Made by a program: the position numbers and the translations under genes. From contig CM060947.1 in NCBI GenBank assembly GCA_030765055.1, positions 58,128,149 to 58,192,148 of the forward strand: a stretch of 64,000 bases of DNA. The letters are read 5' to 3'. Source of the stretch: Mantis religiosa (taxonomy: Eukaryota; Arthropoda; Insecta; Mantodea; Mantidae). Below are positions 22,813 through 33,117 of the stretch, in pieces (within the stretch, counting starts at the first letter, position 1; each line of letters begins with the position of its first letter). Below the pieces are notes generated by a model. It had not been told where the DNA came from and made no database searches. It worked only from the letters and a program-made list of their open reading frames with translations.

Positions 22813-24308
22813 GGTGGGTCAATTGGTTAGGCACTGGCCTACTAATTCCAAGGCTGCGATAGAAATATGTACCAGAGGGATGTCTAAAGTGTACGGCTCC
22901 ACATGAATAGATTTATTAGCATGGAAAAGAACAGCTGAGGACGAAATTTCACCACATAATGATGCTAATATGATCGAGGAAACTGACAGCGTCGTTAAAG
23001 AATAAAAAATTTAAATTAATATTTTGCGAAATTTTTCTTATTTTACGTGCACACTAAATTAGTTTTTGCTGCATAACCTCTGAACTAAAAGTGAAGCCTT
23101 CCTTTGTAAACACATTCATTATGATCGCAATGTGTGCGTATTTCAGTATAATGACGTTGTAAATCCTTTTTAATGTTTTATAAATTTATAAAATTAACTT
23201 GCTGTATAGCACCATGTCAGTCAGTAAAGCTTAGTTATTTAAATGGTGAAAAAGTAATTAAAATCAGTTGAATAGATTTTAAGAACGCTCCATTAAACTC
23301 CACAATTTTTTCTTCAACTTTTAGTCCTTCTCTACTACGTGTACCAAAACATTGATAACGAAATTTTTACCAGAAATGTATGTTATGAAGACTTTGAACC
23401 CTTAGAAGGCATTTTAGTAAATTTCATTTGAGTCTCTGTGTGTACATAACTCAAAATTAAAAAATTAGTTAAATATCGAACGTTGTATTTAAGTTATCCA
23501 TCTTCTAAAAATGTGACATGAAACTTTTCAAGGAATTGTCTCCATTTCAAACTACCTATCCTTTACACGAAACAATTTCTAATCATCCTTATATTTTCAT
23601 AAATTTCTTGATAATTTTCATTAAACTACTTTTGCGTATTTTACTGTGTGGGTGTCGGCAGGTGTCACAGCGCTGCATGGCAGGGTGATGTGGTAACTAA
23701 TTCTTCCTTCAGTAGGAAGGTTTCCGGTCTCCTGGCCGACCTGGTGGGCTGTTTCCGAACTACGGCGGGTGGGATGTCGGTTTTGCTAGCTTGCCAAGGG
23801 AGTTCCAAATTGGTAAATAGTATGGACCCTGCACTTTGCACTGTCGTGACTCCTTGTATCGCCTGCCCTATATCTCCTCTCGTCTCATCCTTCTTTCCGA
23901 GGATGCCCTAATAACCACTAGCTTTGGTGCCGAATCCGCTCCGTAGTATGCCCTGAATTTTCTGAATTTATCCTCCGAAAGCTTCTTCATTCTGGATAAA
24001 GTCTTCATCACTGGTAAACAGTAATAGGCAGACAAAAGTTTATTACCCATATAATATACTTCTTGTTAAAATGCATAATATATGTGGAAACAATTTATTT
24101 GTAATTAAATGGTTAAATTTCTGAGGTATTTCTGGTTATGGGTCTAAAATTTTCAATGCTTCGTTTTCTCTCTTGATGGGGCAAAGAGAACAGAATTTCT
24201 TGCATGACATAACCATCACATAAAATCTCTTAAGAGGTTTCACTATCACCTAAGCCTACTATATTCCACTATTTCTATTGTACTTACAAAGAAATATGCA
24301 ATAAAACT
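22813..24308. other. mostly AT-rich; one unrecognised open stretch
   Basis: No gene is recognised. At about 23650-23910 both strands stay open for over 80 codons in a GC-richer patch. On the minus strand the frame includes GILGKKDETRGDIGQ and SARRPETFLLKEELVTT. The composition looks protein-like, but I do not recognise it and see no splice context. It could be a decayed exon or a retroelement piece. Confidence 0.4.
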
Positions 24309-24322
24309 ATTTCTACAAATGT

Positions 24323-24502
24323 AACAACTTAAGTTTTCACGGCCAGCGTCAATCCAAAAAGATGTAGAGGTTTTCGGGCTTACTCATGTTTGTCATGAAT
24401 CCTCTGAGGATGCCCGACACACGGACGGGTGAAACGTCTGGAACTTCAGTTTTTGCTAGTAGACCACGGCCAGTAAGCACGGAAACCTCTACATCTTATC
24501 GC
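24323..24502. mobile_element. small hairpin unit with hammerhead-like core, copy 2
   Basis: A 180-base insertion flanked by the exact 14-base repeat atttctacaaatgt (24309-24322 and 24503-24516). It begins near ttttcacggccagcgtc, like copy 1. It has inverted arms aagatgtagaggttttc (24359-24382) and its complement (24473-24496). The hammerhead-like core is between the arms. Its sequence has diverged strongly from copy 1 while the layout is kept. Confidence 0.68.
24400..24442 (+). ncRNA. hammerhead-ribozyme-like motif, copy 2
   Basis: CTGAGGA (24404-24410; position 7 is variable in hammerheads) is followed by a five-pair stem II (gcccg 24412-24416 with cgggt 24426-24430, one G-T pair). GAAA (24431-24434) and CGTC (24435-24438) give a minimal stem III and a GUC cleavage triplet. 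Stem I may form from tcc (24400-24402) and gga (24440-24442). As in copy 1, there is one extra T between the core and stem II. Confidence 0.5.
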
Positions 24503-24906
24503 ATTTCTACAAATGTTTATCTCGATCAACGTAAAACGTATATGAGAATACTCATTTTATGGGTAGAGAAAATTATACGAATGTAAAGCATCACAAACTC
24601 TGTTTTCTTTACCTTGACTTACTGATACTCTTGTTGACCTGTTGCTATATCAGCCTATAAACTTGTGTACATGACAGATAATAGCCTCCTTGGCACCGCT
24701 GAAAGGATGTATAATTACATGCACGTTAGTGGTGAAGATGATGGAACCTTTGGGATTCAACACTGAAATGCTTTTGCTGGTAGAAGGGGCGTGATATTTA
24801 CTAAACCTCCACCACAATGCTATTCTTTCCCGTAGTCATCCTACTTCGGGCTGTCGTTCAAATGTTGTAGTTCACTTTTCTCTTTACAGAACATCCATCA
24901 GAATGA

Positions 24907-25500
24907 GAATGGGACCAACTGTGTGGTTCACAGGCGGATCCCGTAAAGGAGCACAATGTGTTATAGGCACATAAAGCTTACCTCCAAGAATAATATTGGT
25001 ATTAGCCTTGGGGAACCTGCACAGTTTTTCAGACACAAATATTTACTACCCTGAAATGTACTCTAAGAGAACTTGAGAACGGTAATCATTTTCTCATTCT
25101 TACATAGAATCAAAGTGATATAAAAGCACTCTCCTCAAATCAGGCTGTGGTTCGGGAATGCGTAAATGTCCTGGCTGGAAATAGGGTGGATGCTGAGACA
25201 TTTATTGAGATGGAAAGCTGATTAGCTGACAAAAATGGAATACTCTATACCTTATAATGGCTCTGAACCAGCAGTTTAATCAGGACTTCCTCAGCCAAAA
25301 CTTTGCTGAAAACATGGTGTCAAATCCATCCAGGACAAATGCACGCCAAGAAACTGGACTTAGCCTCAAACAACTCTTTCCTGAGAATGTACAGAACTAG
25401 AATAAGCATAGTACTTGCGTTAATTTCTGCACATAGGACCCCAGGAAGCTTCTACGTAAAGAAGAACTGTAAGAAGATAAACCACTGCAATAACTCAGTG
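24907..25500 (+). pseudogene. LINE relic: RNase H and downstream region
   Basis: In three plus frames I read TVWFTGGSRKGAQC (from 24912), ELENGNHF (about 25068-25092), IKALSSNQAVVRECVNVLAG (about 25119-25178), then KTWCQIHPGQMHAKK and RMYRTRISIVLALISAHR (25306-25430). This order is that of the RNase H domain and following tail in Jockey or R1-like LINE proteins. The usual TDGS motif reads TGGS, losing its catalytic aspartate. Stops and frameshifts abound. The upstream reverse transcriptase is not seen. Confidence 0.7.
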
Positions 25501-26499
25501 GTTATAAGTTCTTGAAGGTGGCCATAGGGCTGGTCGAAGCTTTAAGAAACTGTATGAGCATTACACGACTGATTACCTGAGAATCTCTGGTCAAGGATGG
25601 GCCCATCTATAGGATCAGGAAAGTGACTCGTATATAGTAATACTTGACTGCCCAAACCTGGTAACAAAGGGACTTTCCTACTTTTTCTATGACCAGAGAA
25701 TTTATAGGAAGGATGTGCTGCACTCAAATGTCTTTCCCTACTATTCTATAAGAGGCCTATTATCTTACTGCTTATTATATTGTAGGTATAGTAGGAATAT
25801 TGGAGTTCAGCAAACTTTAAGCTTAGTGCACTCTGAAAATATTGATTCCACATAATGGCTATAACATTTCGTTTCCAAGGGATAAACAAACTACGAGTAC
25901 TTCGTTTCTAGGAAAAGTATAAATTTTTTAAAACTCATACAAATAAGTAATATCGCCTAAAGGTTTTACTCCGCAAAATAAAACTGTATCTGACATAACT
26001 TACATCTTTTAATGATATCCAAATGTTTTGTGTAGCAAGACTGCCTCTTACGTTTTACTAGTTATCGCGAGTTTTGTGAGTTCGAAAAATTAAAAGTCTA
26101 GTTGCAGAAATTCAAAATTCTCTTATATTTCCGTACAGAAACACATGTTATACTCTGATATCAGCAGAATGAGTCCGTCTGCCACACGTCCACACTGCAC
26201 CATTAACAACTCTCGACTGACTGGTTCGCTCACTCGCTCGCTCGTCGTGCTGGCTGGCTGTATTTAGCCAGAAGGTTTTTGCTACGTGCCCACCCGTTAA
26301 GGGTTTTACCGCAGGTAAGGTATAATTTGGGATGTTGTTGGGTGACAAGTAGGTTTTCAGGATGGTATTATTGTATAAGGTTACAGTGATTGTACCTTGG
26401 GATTGAACGGACAGGATGCAATACCTAGCACCCTGGTGTTTATTGTTTCAGATTAAAATTGGAAAAATTTTGATGCCAAACAGCTTAGGAGAATTATGT
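25501..26499. other. no gene recognised
   Basis: AT-rich sequence with two short minus-strand frames (25542-25727 and 26148-26348) of no known family. The patch 26150-26300 has GC-rich near-repeats (gctcactcgctcgctcg). Confidence 0.5.
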
Positions 26500-26880
26500 G
26501 GAGCTCAGCTTTAGCTGCTGTTAGAATTAGCTCCTGGGTTATCTTGGGTGCCCGCAAGCCATGCGGGGGACCCGATGTAAACTAGAGCGGCGTCTAGGGC
26601 GGTCATAATCTCCCAATGATCTGACAAGGGCGCTTCTATGGTTAGGTAAACTGGCGCATAATTTTGATGCCCGGCGCCTGATTTCATCCTCCACGTATGG
26701 AAGACCCGAGACTTCATGAAGCAACCTGGTGGGAAAGTAGCGGCCTACAGAATAGATAGACCGTAGTCCTCTATTCTGTGCGCGTTTAAGCCATGCCAAC
26801 CAGCTATCTGCGGCCATGCCCCAGGTTTCGCAGGCATAAAGCGACCGACTGCATTTATACACGAGCTGTTCTCGAAAGTT
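26500..26880 (-). pseudogene. LINE relic: C-terminal end of reverse transcriptase ORF
   Basis: The minus-strand frame (26862-26539) reads LYACETWGMAADSWLAWLKR, then AQNRGLRSIYSVGRYFPTRL, LPYVEDEIRRRASKL and ending RRRSSLHRVPR. It matches the post-YADD tail of Jockey-type ORF2 (Y-x-CE-x-WG followed by RVQN-like and IY-like blocks). It resembles the tail in the relic at 48480-48989. The 5' part is missing. Confidence 0.75.
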
Positions 26881-26934
26881 GGCGAAGCCATACGAAAGCT
26901 ACCGAACTAATACGATCTTTCGTGATGTAGCGAG

Positions 26935-27349
26935 AACACCACGGAACTGTCTCTGTCTCTTTCTCTCCTTGTTGCTCTCTCTCTGGGCCTGGTTTGGGCG
27001 CTATCAGTCTCTTTCACTCCCCGCTTCTCTCTCTCTCGCTCTCTCTCTCATACGAGTGGCAAAACAATGCTTCGTGACACTATGCAAAAGTGACAAAGGA
27101 AGAAAAGGAGTTTGAAGACATTACAGAAAATTTAAAATACGCATTTTATCATCATGGACATATCTTAAACATATGTTAAATTAATAAAAATCCTTAGTCA
27201 TGTTTGAAAAAACACGAAGCACGTTGAATGTAATGGGTAATTGGCTTGCGAGATTTTCTTAAAAACCTTCGTGTCGAATCCTTGGAAGATAATGAAGTTA
27301 AATAGCAACTTTGGTATTTAACCGATTTTTCATTTTTGGATAATGAAGT

Positions 27350-27427
<78 letters not shown>

Positions 27428-27428
27428 G
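26935..27428. repeat. pyrimidine-rich tract and compound (CT)n(CA)n
   Basis: CT-rich imperfect sequence at about 26945-27050, ordinary AT-rich sequence to 27350, then (CT)n at 27351-27409 passing into (CA)n at 27410-27428. No gene is evident between them. Confidence 0.9.
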
Positions 27429-27470
27429 CGCGAGCGCGCTCGGACCTTTTGCGGAGAAATTTGACTTCTT

Positions 27471-27713
27471 GTGTATGTGTGTGTAGTGTTTAACGCCCGA
27501 TTTTACTACATACGGCACCGCAGGCGATGACACTGTTGATACATGAGATGGAGCACCGGTGGAATGAGTTGGCAGGGGAAACCAGAGATCCCGGAGAAAA
27601 CCCGCCCCAGCGCCATGTTGTCCACCACAAATCTCACTTTTCCGTCGCCTGGGATCGAACCCGGGCCGCCTTGGTGAGAGCCAAAAGGTCTAACCAGTGA
27701 GCCACTGTGCGGC
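27471..27713 (-). mobile_element. SINE family 3, second copy
   Basis: Shares tacggcaccgcaggcgatga, ggagaaaacccgccccagcg and the tRNA head (ggctcactggttagacc on the minus strand) with the copy at 22550-22800. Its B box gttcgatccc is better preserved. Flanks tgacttctt (left) and tgacttttt (right) look like a slightly decayed duplication. Confidence 0.9.
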
Positions 27714-28622
27714 CTGACTTTTTCTGTATTCTCTATGCATAGAACGTATATTTACAGTGAAAACTGGATATAGAAGAACTTCTCAACCGATTTTATACGT
27801 GATAGAGAAGGTTGGCAGAATAGTTCACTCAATGTACTGAGATATTTAGGTTATACAACTTTGCATGTTACTTCAGATTTCTACTTTTGGGGAATTAATT
27901 TCTTGGCTTTCTCTGGGTAATGCCGGTGAAATGTTTTCACCACTCCTATTTTCTTGTAAGCTCACTCATTGTATGAAGGGGAAGTTTATTTATTCATCTG
28001 TTTGTTTATTGATGTGGAAATAAGATGAACACATCTGTTCCCCACCGCCAGAAATACAATAGGAAAACAAATAGAATTTAAAGTAACCCAGTTTTGTAAT
28101 ACGAAACTTACCTTGAATGTAAAGTCACATTACGAGAATGCACTTGTCCTGCATTACACTGTTTTAACCGGTTCGTTTTACTTTTCATTTGTGGGCTATT
28201 CAGCGACAAATATACAGAGATTGATACTTTGTGAGCTACGAGCTTGTGATAAAATCCATTCACTTTAGTACAGAGAATGTTCCTGCATGAATTCTATGTG
28301 ACAGCATGCAGTAAACGGCTATTTATGGACAGATCTCATGCTGTTCGTGTGGCTTACTGAGCCTCATGCTGTTCAGAATGTTGTGAATGGGTTTAGGAGT
28401 AAAAATAAAGAAAAACGCCGTGTTCCTAAAGAGGAAAAACTAGATGATATCGTAGAAATATTGTAAACCTTATACAAGATTCAATAATTTCACAAACCTG
28501 TTTTGGAATAAATACGAAACCTTAAAAATTAATTTAAATAAGATTCCAGAATTTCCACCATAACGCAAGTGGAATTAAATTCGACAATGGAATTTTTGAT
28601 ATTGTTAATGATCGCAGTATTA
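27714..28622. other. no feature recognised
   Basis: AT-rich sequence without frames, repeats or motifs that I can support. Confidence 0.6.
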
Positions 28623-28863
28623 GCCCGCCTCGGAGCGTAGATGGTAGCGTGTCTGCCTCACAGTCAAGAGGTCCCGAGTTCGAATCTCGGTCGGGATGAA
28701 ATACTTGACTAAGGTTTTGTTCGGGATTTTCCATTATTCTCAAATACAAATATAGGGCAACTCTAAGTCCATGGACCCCGGACTCAACTGAGCATCATTT
28801 CATCCGTTTCATTCAGCGTCCAATATAACTTAACGTTGGAGGACGTAAATAAAATAAATAAAT
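28623..28863 (+). mobile_element. SINE family 1
   Basis: Head gcccgcctcggagcgtagat, perfect B-box region gagttcgaatctcggtcggg, and terminus aacgttggaggacgtaaat running into an aaat-type tail. The body is diverged at about 28700-28750. Confidence 0.9.
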
Positions 28864-29027
28864 ATCACGCATTATTAACATTTTCCATTTCTTTCCCTTT
28901 TAGAACCAAGTATTACTGTACTTACGTGGCCATGGAGAAATAATAACATTATTAATGCAAATTTTCTTAAAATGAATTGAGAGATATTTTGCAACAAAAG
29001 AATACCATTTTCAATAAATGTTCTAAT

Positions 29028-29551
29028 CCCCGTAGGGGAGGGGATGCGTTCCCTCAGCTGCAGTGGTGCGGGCGCTGTGGACCCTAGCACTCGTGGTACC
29101 TCTGACGTTACTAGAGGAACCTCGGGTCGAACATTCGAGCCCCTCCCTGATAGGGAGTTGTTCGGATTGGGTTGGACTCGAGGAGGCAGTGGATCCCGAT
29201 ACCTGTGGATGATCGGGTATGTCTCCGGACGGGTTTGAATGAAGCCATATATTCCCGAACTAGCCTGCAAAGCTAGTAGAAGGTGTGCTATCTTACCAGG
29301 CGGCCCTACCGAGGTTATTTGGTAGCCTTACCCTTTGGAGTTGGCGCGCGTCAGTGGCGTATCCACTTCCATCCCTTCTTGAGTCCACAGGACTAGAGGC
29401 TTGTTAGTCTCTAGGTCTTGCCCTATGGAAGGCCCCACGGAGGCGTCGGGCGCCCTTCTGGGACAGCTCGGTAACTCCCTGGTCGTCAGAGTGGGGGTCA
29501 GTGTTCATTTTGAGTGGATCGCCCTGCTAGATACCCTCGAGCTTTATATAT
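29028..29551 (+). mobile_element. 524-base GC-rich insertion of unknown family
   Basis: An exact 11-base repeat aatgttctaat flanks it (29017-29027 and 29552-29562). It starts ccccgtaggggaggggatgc and ends accctcgagctttatata. It is much richer in GC than its surroundings. Open frames on both strands (64 and 131 codons) show nothing I know. The duplication length suits a retroposon such as a long SINE or an internally deleted LINE. I do not recognise a tRNA, 7SL or 5S head. Orientation is inferred only from the AT-rich right end. Confidence 0.65.
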
Positions 29552-29562
29552 AATGTTCTAAT

Positions 29563-30159
29563 AAAGATATGTGATTATTATAGTTATATGTTCAAATTGC
29601 ATTAGGCCGCCCATACCTCTGCACAGTAGAATTCCACCGAGGACAAAATATAAGACGTAATAAAACACTTTTTCAAAAACTTATTATTTCTTTAAATGCG
29701 TAGCACACTAAGACCAAGTAACGGTTTACAATTAAACTGAATACAAATGGATGATTAAAATATTATAATTCTTTTAACATGTTATATTCACATTCCTCCT
29801 TCTAACCACCGCCGTGCATTTCTATACCCACAGAAAACTATACTTATAAAAGCTTAATTTGCTAGATAATTCACATTAATTTTGCAAAAATAGATTTTAT
29901 TACAGGGACATGGTGACATAGAAGGTTGAGTGATATAAAATCTTTAAATCCCTTATCTTATCCTCAACAGAAGGCATCTTAACGCTCAAAGAATATTTCA
30001 ATCCACTGAAAGCTGTCGGTTTTTTGCCGTTTTATGCCGTTACCAAACATATGCTTAACTACTGCTTTGGCCTCCTACACACACAGCAATAATAGTAACA
30101 AACAGTAGAAGTACGAATTACAACTGCAGCTTCCCTCCAGTAAAGTGTTCTGAAACAGT
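29563..30159. other. no feature recognised
   Basis: AT-rich sequence with no supportable feature. Confidence 0.6.
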
Positions 30160-30317
30160 GCGCGCAAGACAATTTGAGCTCTGTATTTACGGTGCGATGC
30201 GGGCAGAGGGGAAGAAGCGAGAGCTAACGCTCTTTTGTTTCTGCAGTGTGGTCAACCTTGAAAAACATAGTTTAGCAAAATAGCGTGTTAAGATAAGCGA
30301 AGATATCACAAGTAACG

Positions 30318-30425
30318 TTGCATCCTCTGAAAACATTCCTTAGTATTGCCCACGCCAGCTCAATTGCATTCAGATCACAGTTATACGGAGGTAGACGAAT
30401 AATAATGTGTCCCCTTTCGAGAGCC
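30318..30425 (-). pseudogene. DDE transposase C-terminal fragment
   Basis: The minus strand reads HIIIRLPPYNCDLNAIELAW then AILRNVF. The pattern RLPPY-x-CDLN-x-IEL-x-W is the region around the last acidic catalytic residue in IS630/Tc1-like DDE transposases. Only this last block is present, so the fragment is inactive. The other composite copy keeps it on the plus strand near 52590-52700. Confidence 0.6.
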
Positions 30426-30469
30426 ATAACATCCATAAATGTTCATGCAAATATTACACATTTTCAAGT

Positions 30470-30698
30470 AAATGCTGATGAACATTACCACTTCACACGT
30501 AAGAAGGGTAAACTGACAATTCGAGCGCATCAAACGAGCCTTTATGAAGGAAGTTTTAACTACAAAGGGACAATGTTATATAATAAACTTCCAAATTCAT
30601 TTAAACAAGCTGCATCATTAAAACACTTTAAGAATAAGGTTAAGAAATGTTTGCATGCACACTGTTTTTATACGGTTAATGAATTTTTAGAACCATAA
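30470..30698 (+). pseudogene. LINE-like ORF2 C-terminal fragment
   Basis: Reads FTRKKGKLTIRAHQTSLYEG, SFNYKGTMLYNKLPNSFKQA then ASLKHFKNKVKKCL before a stop. This is the typical extreme C-terminus of non-LTR reverse transcriptase proteins (a TSLYE-like segment, LYN-x-LP, FK-x2-VK). The other composite copy encodes nearly the same (52546-52340, minus). Confidence 0.65.
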
Positions 30699-31135
30699 CC
30701 ATGTAAACGAGCACTGGGAGCATAGTACATTCACAAACCTGTAATATTTATATTATGATACTTCTTGTAGTAAATTAGTCTATGCCAATTCCACATGAAA
30801 CCATAGAAAGCTGCTTACTGTGTATGCTGTATGTAATCAATTTGACTTTATGTCTATACTGTATTTATACATTTTACCATGTCTCATAACATGTATATGT
30901 TGCCAAGGACGAATTAAAATTCCAATTCTAACATACGACTGTTGTAAACTGGTTAGCTAATTAACCTCTAAATATGGCGGACATGATACAATTTAGCGTA
31001 TTAGCCACTAGATGTCAGTGTATAGCGCATTTCAAATTTCAAAGTTGTCATCTATATTTACGGAGATAAACGAAACTTACCGAATGAAGATTTGGAACCC
31101 GATCGCTCTTCTTATCGCGCGCATATAGTACACTG

Positions 31136-32240
31136 ATGGATCCCTGTCTATGATATTGTCACGTGCATAGTTGAGGAAAATCTAGGAACATATCAACTTC
31201 TGGAATATTATTATTTAATGCTCACTTCCTGTAACTTGCACAATTAAAAAATCCGCAATTCTACTAAGTAATGAGAACTGCACTGTTAAATTTTACATGA
31301 CCTTGGCTTATGACATCATTTCCTGTTTACTCATGTCGACTACGTACAAGTGACCGCTTACTGGCTAAAGTAATATAGGCCACGTAGACGCCGGACTGTA
31401 ATTAGGAAGTTTTTGAGGAAATATGATCTTGCTTAACCTAGCTTGGGAAACGTCTACATAGCTGCATTAACGTGAGAATGCCAAATTGGCAATAGGTAGC
31501 CATATTGAAAGAAACATCAGTTAAAATTTCGTACTTTGGCATTCGGGAGGTCATTCCAGTGGATTATTCTAGTCTAGAGGGTTGATGAATATGGTTACTC
31601 CGGAGATCACACTGATCTCAGATTCAGGCTCGCGATGCCACCCTCCAGTGACGGTTAGTCTACACAACCTCAAGGTAAGCACTATGGGTCTTTAATGTAA
31701 TAATGTGACTGTTAATACCATTTCACCCCTAAGTCTCCGTAAGACTTAGGGCGAGCATTGTACGCAGTCTTAATAATTAGGTTATGGTAAATTGGCATAT
31801 TATAGAACCCTGTGTTGTCTCCATTCATCTCTACTTATCTCTAATTTTGCTCCGACCTTGCTCTACCATTTGCTCCCTTATTCTTCCAGCTACCCTCCTA
31901 GTTACAATATGTATTCCAACCCCTCTTTGGTTTATTTACTCTTAACGTAAACAGATGGTGCAGTCTCCCGAGTTACAATTTACTCGTTTTGTGAAAGTGT
32001 GTATTAAATAGAGGAGAATCGTTTAAGTTATATTTGAATGAAACAGTCACTAAAATAATATGCTTAGCATATTTACTGTATGAAGTACAAAATGGGTGGT
32101 AACATATCTAGTACACTAACAAACTATTTTGATTCGCTTGAAAGTTAAGTTGGTTTATTTACACAAGAATCCTTTCTGCTGGATTGAGTACAGCTAGCGC
32201 ATCTGCTCCATAGCCCCTAGGACTTATGGGATTACATCAT
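31136..32240. other. no feature recognised
   Basis: No coding region or clear repeat. The sequence is moderately AT-rich. Confidence 0.55.
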
Positions 32241-32250
32241 CACCACCATT

Positions 32251-32468
32251 GCCCGCCTCGGTAGCGTGGTGGTAGCATGTCTGCCTCACGTTCAAGAGGT
32301 CCCGAATTCGAATCTCGGTCAGGGTGAGTTACCTGGATAAGGTAACTGAAAGACGAATATCGGGTAACTCTAAGCTCTATGGACCCCGGTCTTATTTGAG
32401 CATCAATTCACCCATTCCATTCATCGTCCGATATTACTTAACTTTGGAGGACTAAATTAAAAAAAAAA
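32251..32468 (+). mobile_element. SINE family 1
   Basis: Head gcccgcctcggtagcgtggt, B box gaattcgaatctcgg, and a short deletion in the middle (ggataaggtaactgaaagac). It ends in ggaggactaaatt plus a run of A. The flanks caccaccatt (32241-32250) and caccatcatt (32469-32478) are a one-mismatch duplication. Confidence 0.92.
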
Positions 32469-32539
32469 CACCATCATTACCAGATATAGCTGTTAGGAAA
32501 GTTATATTGCATTTTTAAAATATAAAGGATAAATATTAA

Positions 32540-33117
32540 ATTGTAAATTTTCGATGTTATTTTTCGGAGGGGATTTGGTACTACGACCAGTCTTGGTCTA
32601 TTGTAATTTATGCCCCCAAGAGGGATATCCCAGGGAAGAAGGATGAGGTGAAATAAGACAGAGGGTGGCCGACCCAAAGAGCCACTACAGTGCAGAGGGC
32701 AGGGCCCCTACATTTTATTTAGATGGAAACCTCTCCGAGCAGGCCTGGAAGGCGAATATTCACCCGTACTGTGATCCGGAGACTGTCCCAGCAGTCGGTT
32801 CGGAGACCGGTAACCGACGTATCGTAGGAGGAAATGGTTTACGCAGAGGATATCATCCTGCCATGCACCACCGAGACTCCCACCGACACTTCTACCCTCA
32901 AAGAGACCATTAGATGAAAGATGATGTAAAATATTAATGGAGATGAAGTGGAGGGACAGAAAATTCGGGAGATGTAATAATTAACCTACACAGCATTCGC
33001 CTAGCGACCCGGGAAAACTCCCGAAAAAACCCATGGATCAGGTAGGTCGACCACCGAATCGAACTCGGGCTTCCCGAATGTAGGACACAGACGAAACCGT
33101 CTGAGCCATCCCGCTCG
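32540..33117 (-). mobile_element. SINE family 4 with long downstream body
   Basis: On the minus strand the right end reads gagcgggatggctcagacgg (A box) then cccgagttcgattcggtggt (B box), followed by ggttttttcgggagttttcc. About 380 bases of GC-richer sequence (32545-32925) follow downstream. This is flanked by similar aaatattaa motifs near 32534 and 32929, so it may be a separate insertion. The 82-codon frame at 32665-32913 is not recognised. Confidence 0.55.

Larger units (their letters stand above)
30160..31135 (+). repeat. 1 kb composite repeat, copy 1
   Basis: Matches 51833-52850 in inverse orientation nearly end to end. Shared marks include tatttacggtgcg, cagatcacagttatacggag, agatgtcagtgtatagcgca and ttacggag. 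It contains a minus-strand DDE transposase fragment and a plus-strand LINE-like C-terminus. This copy has about 20 extra bases near 30222-30245. Confidence 0.8.
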
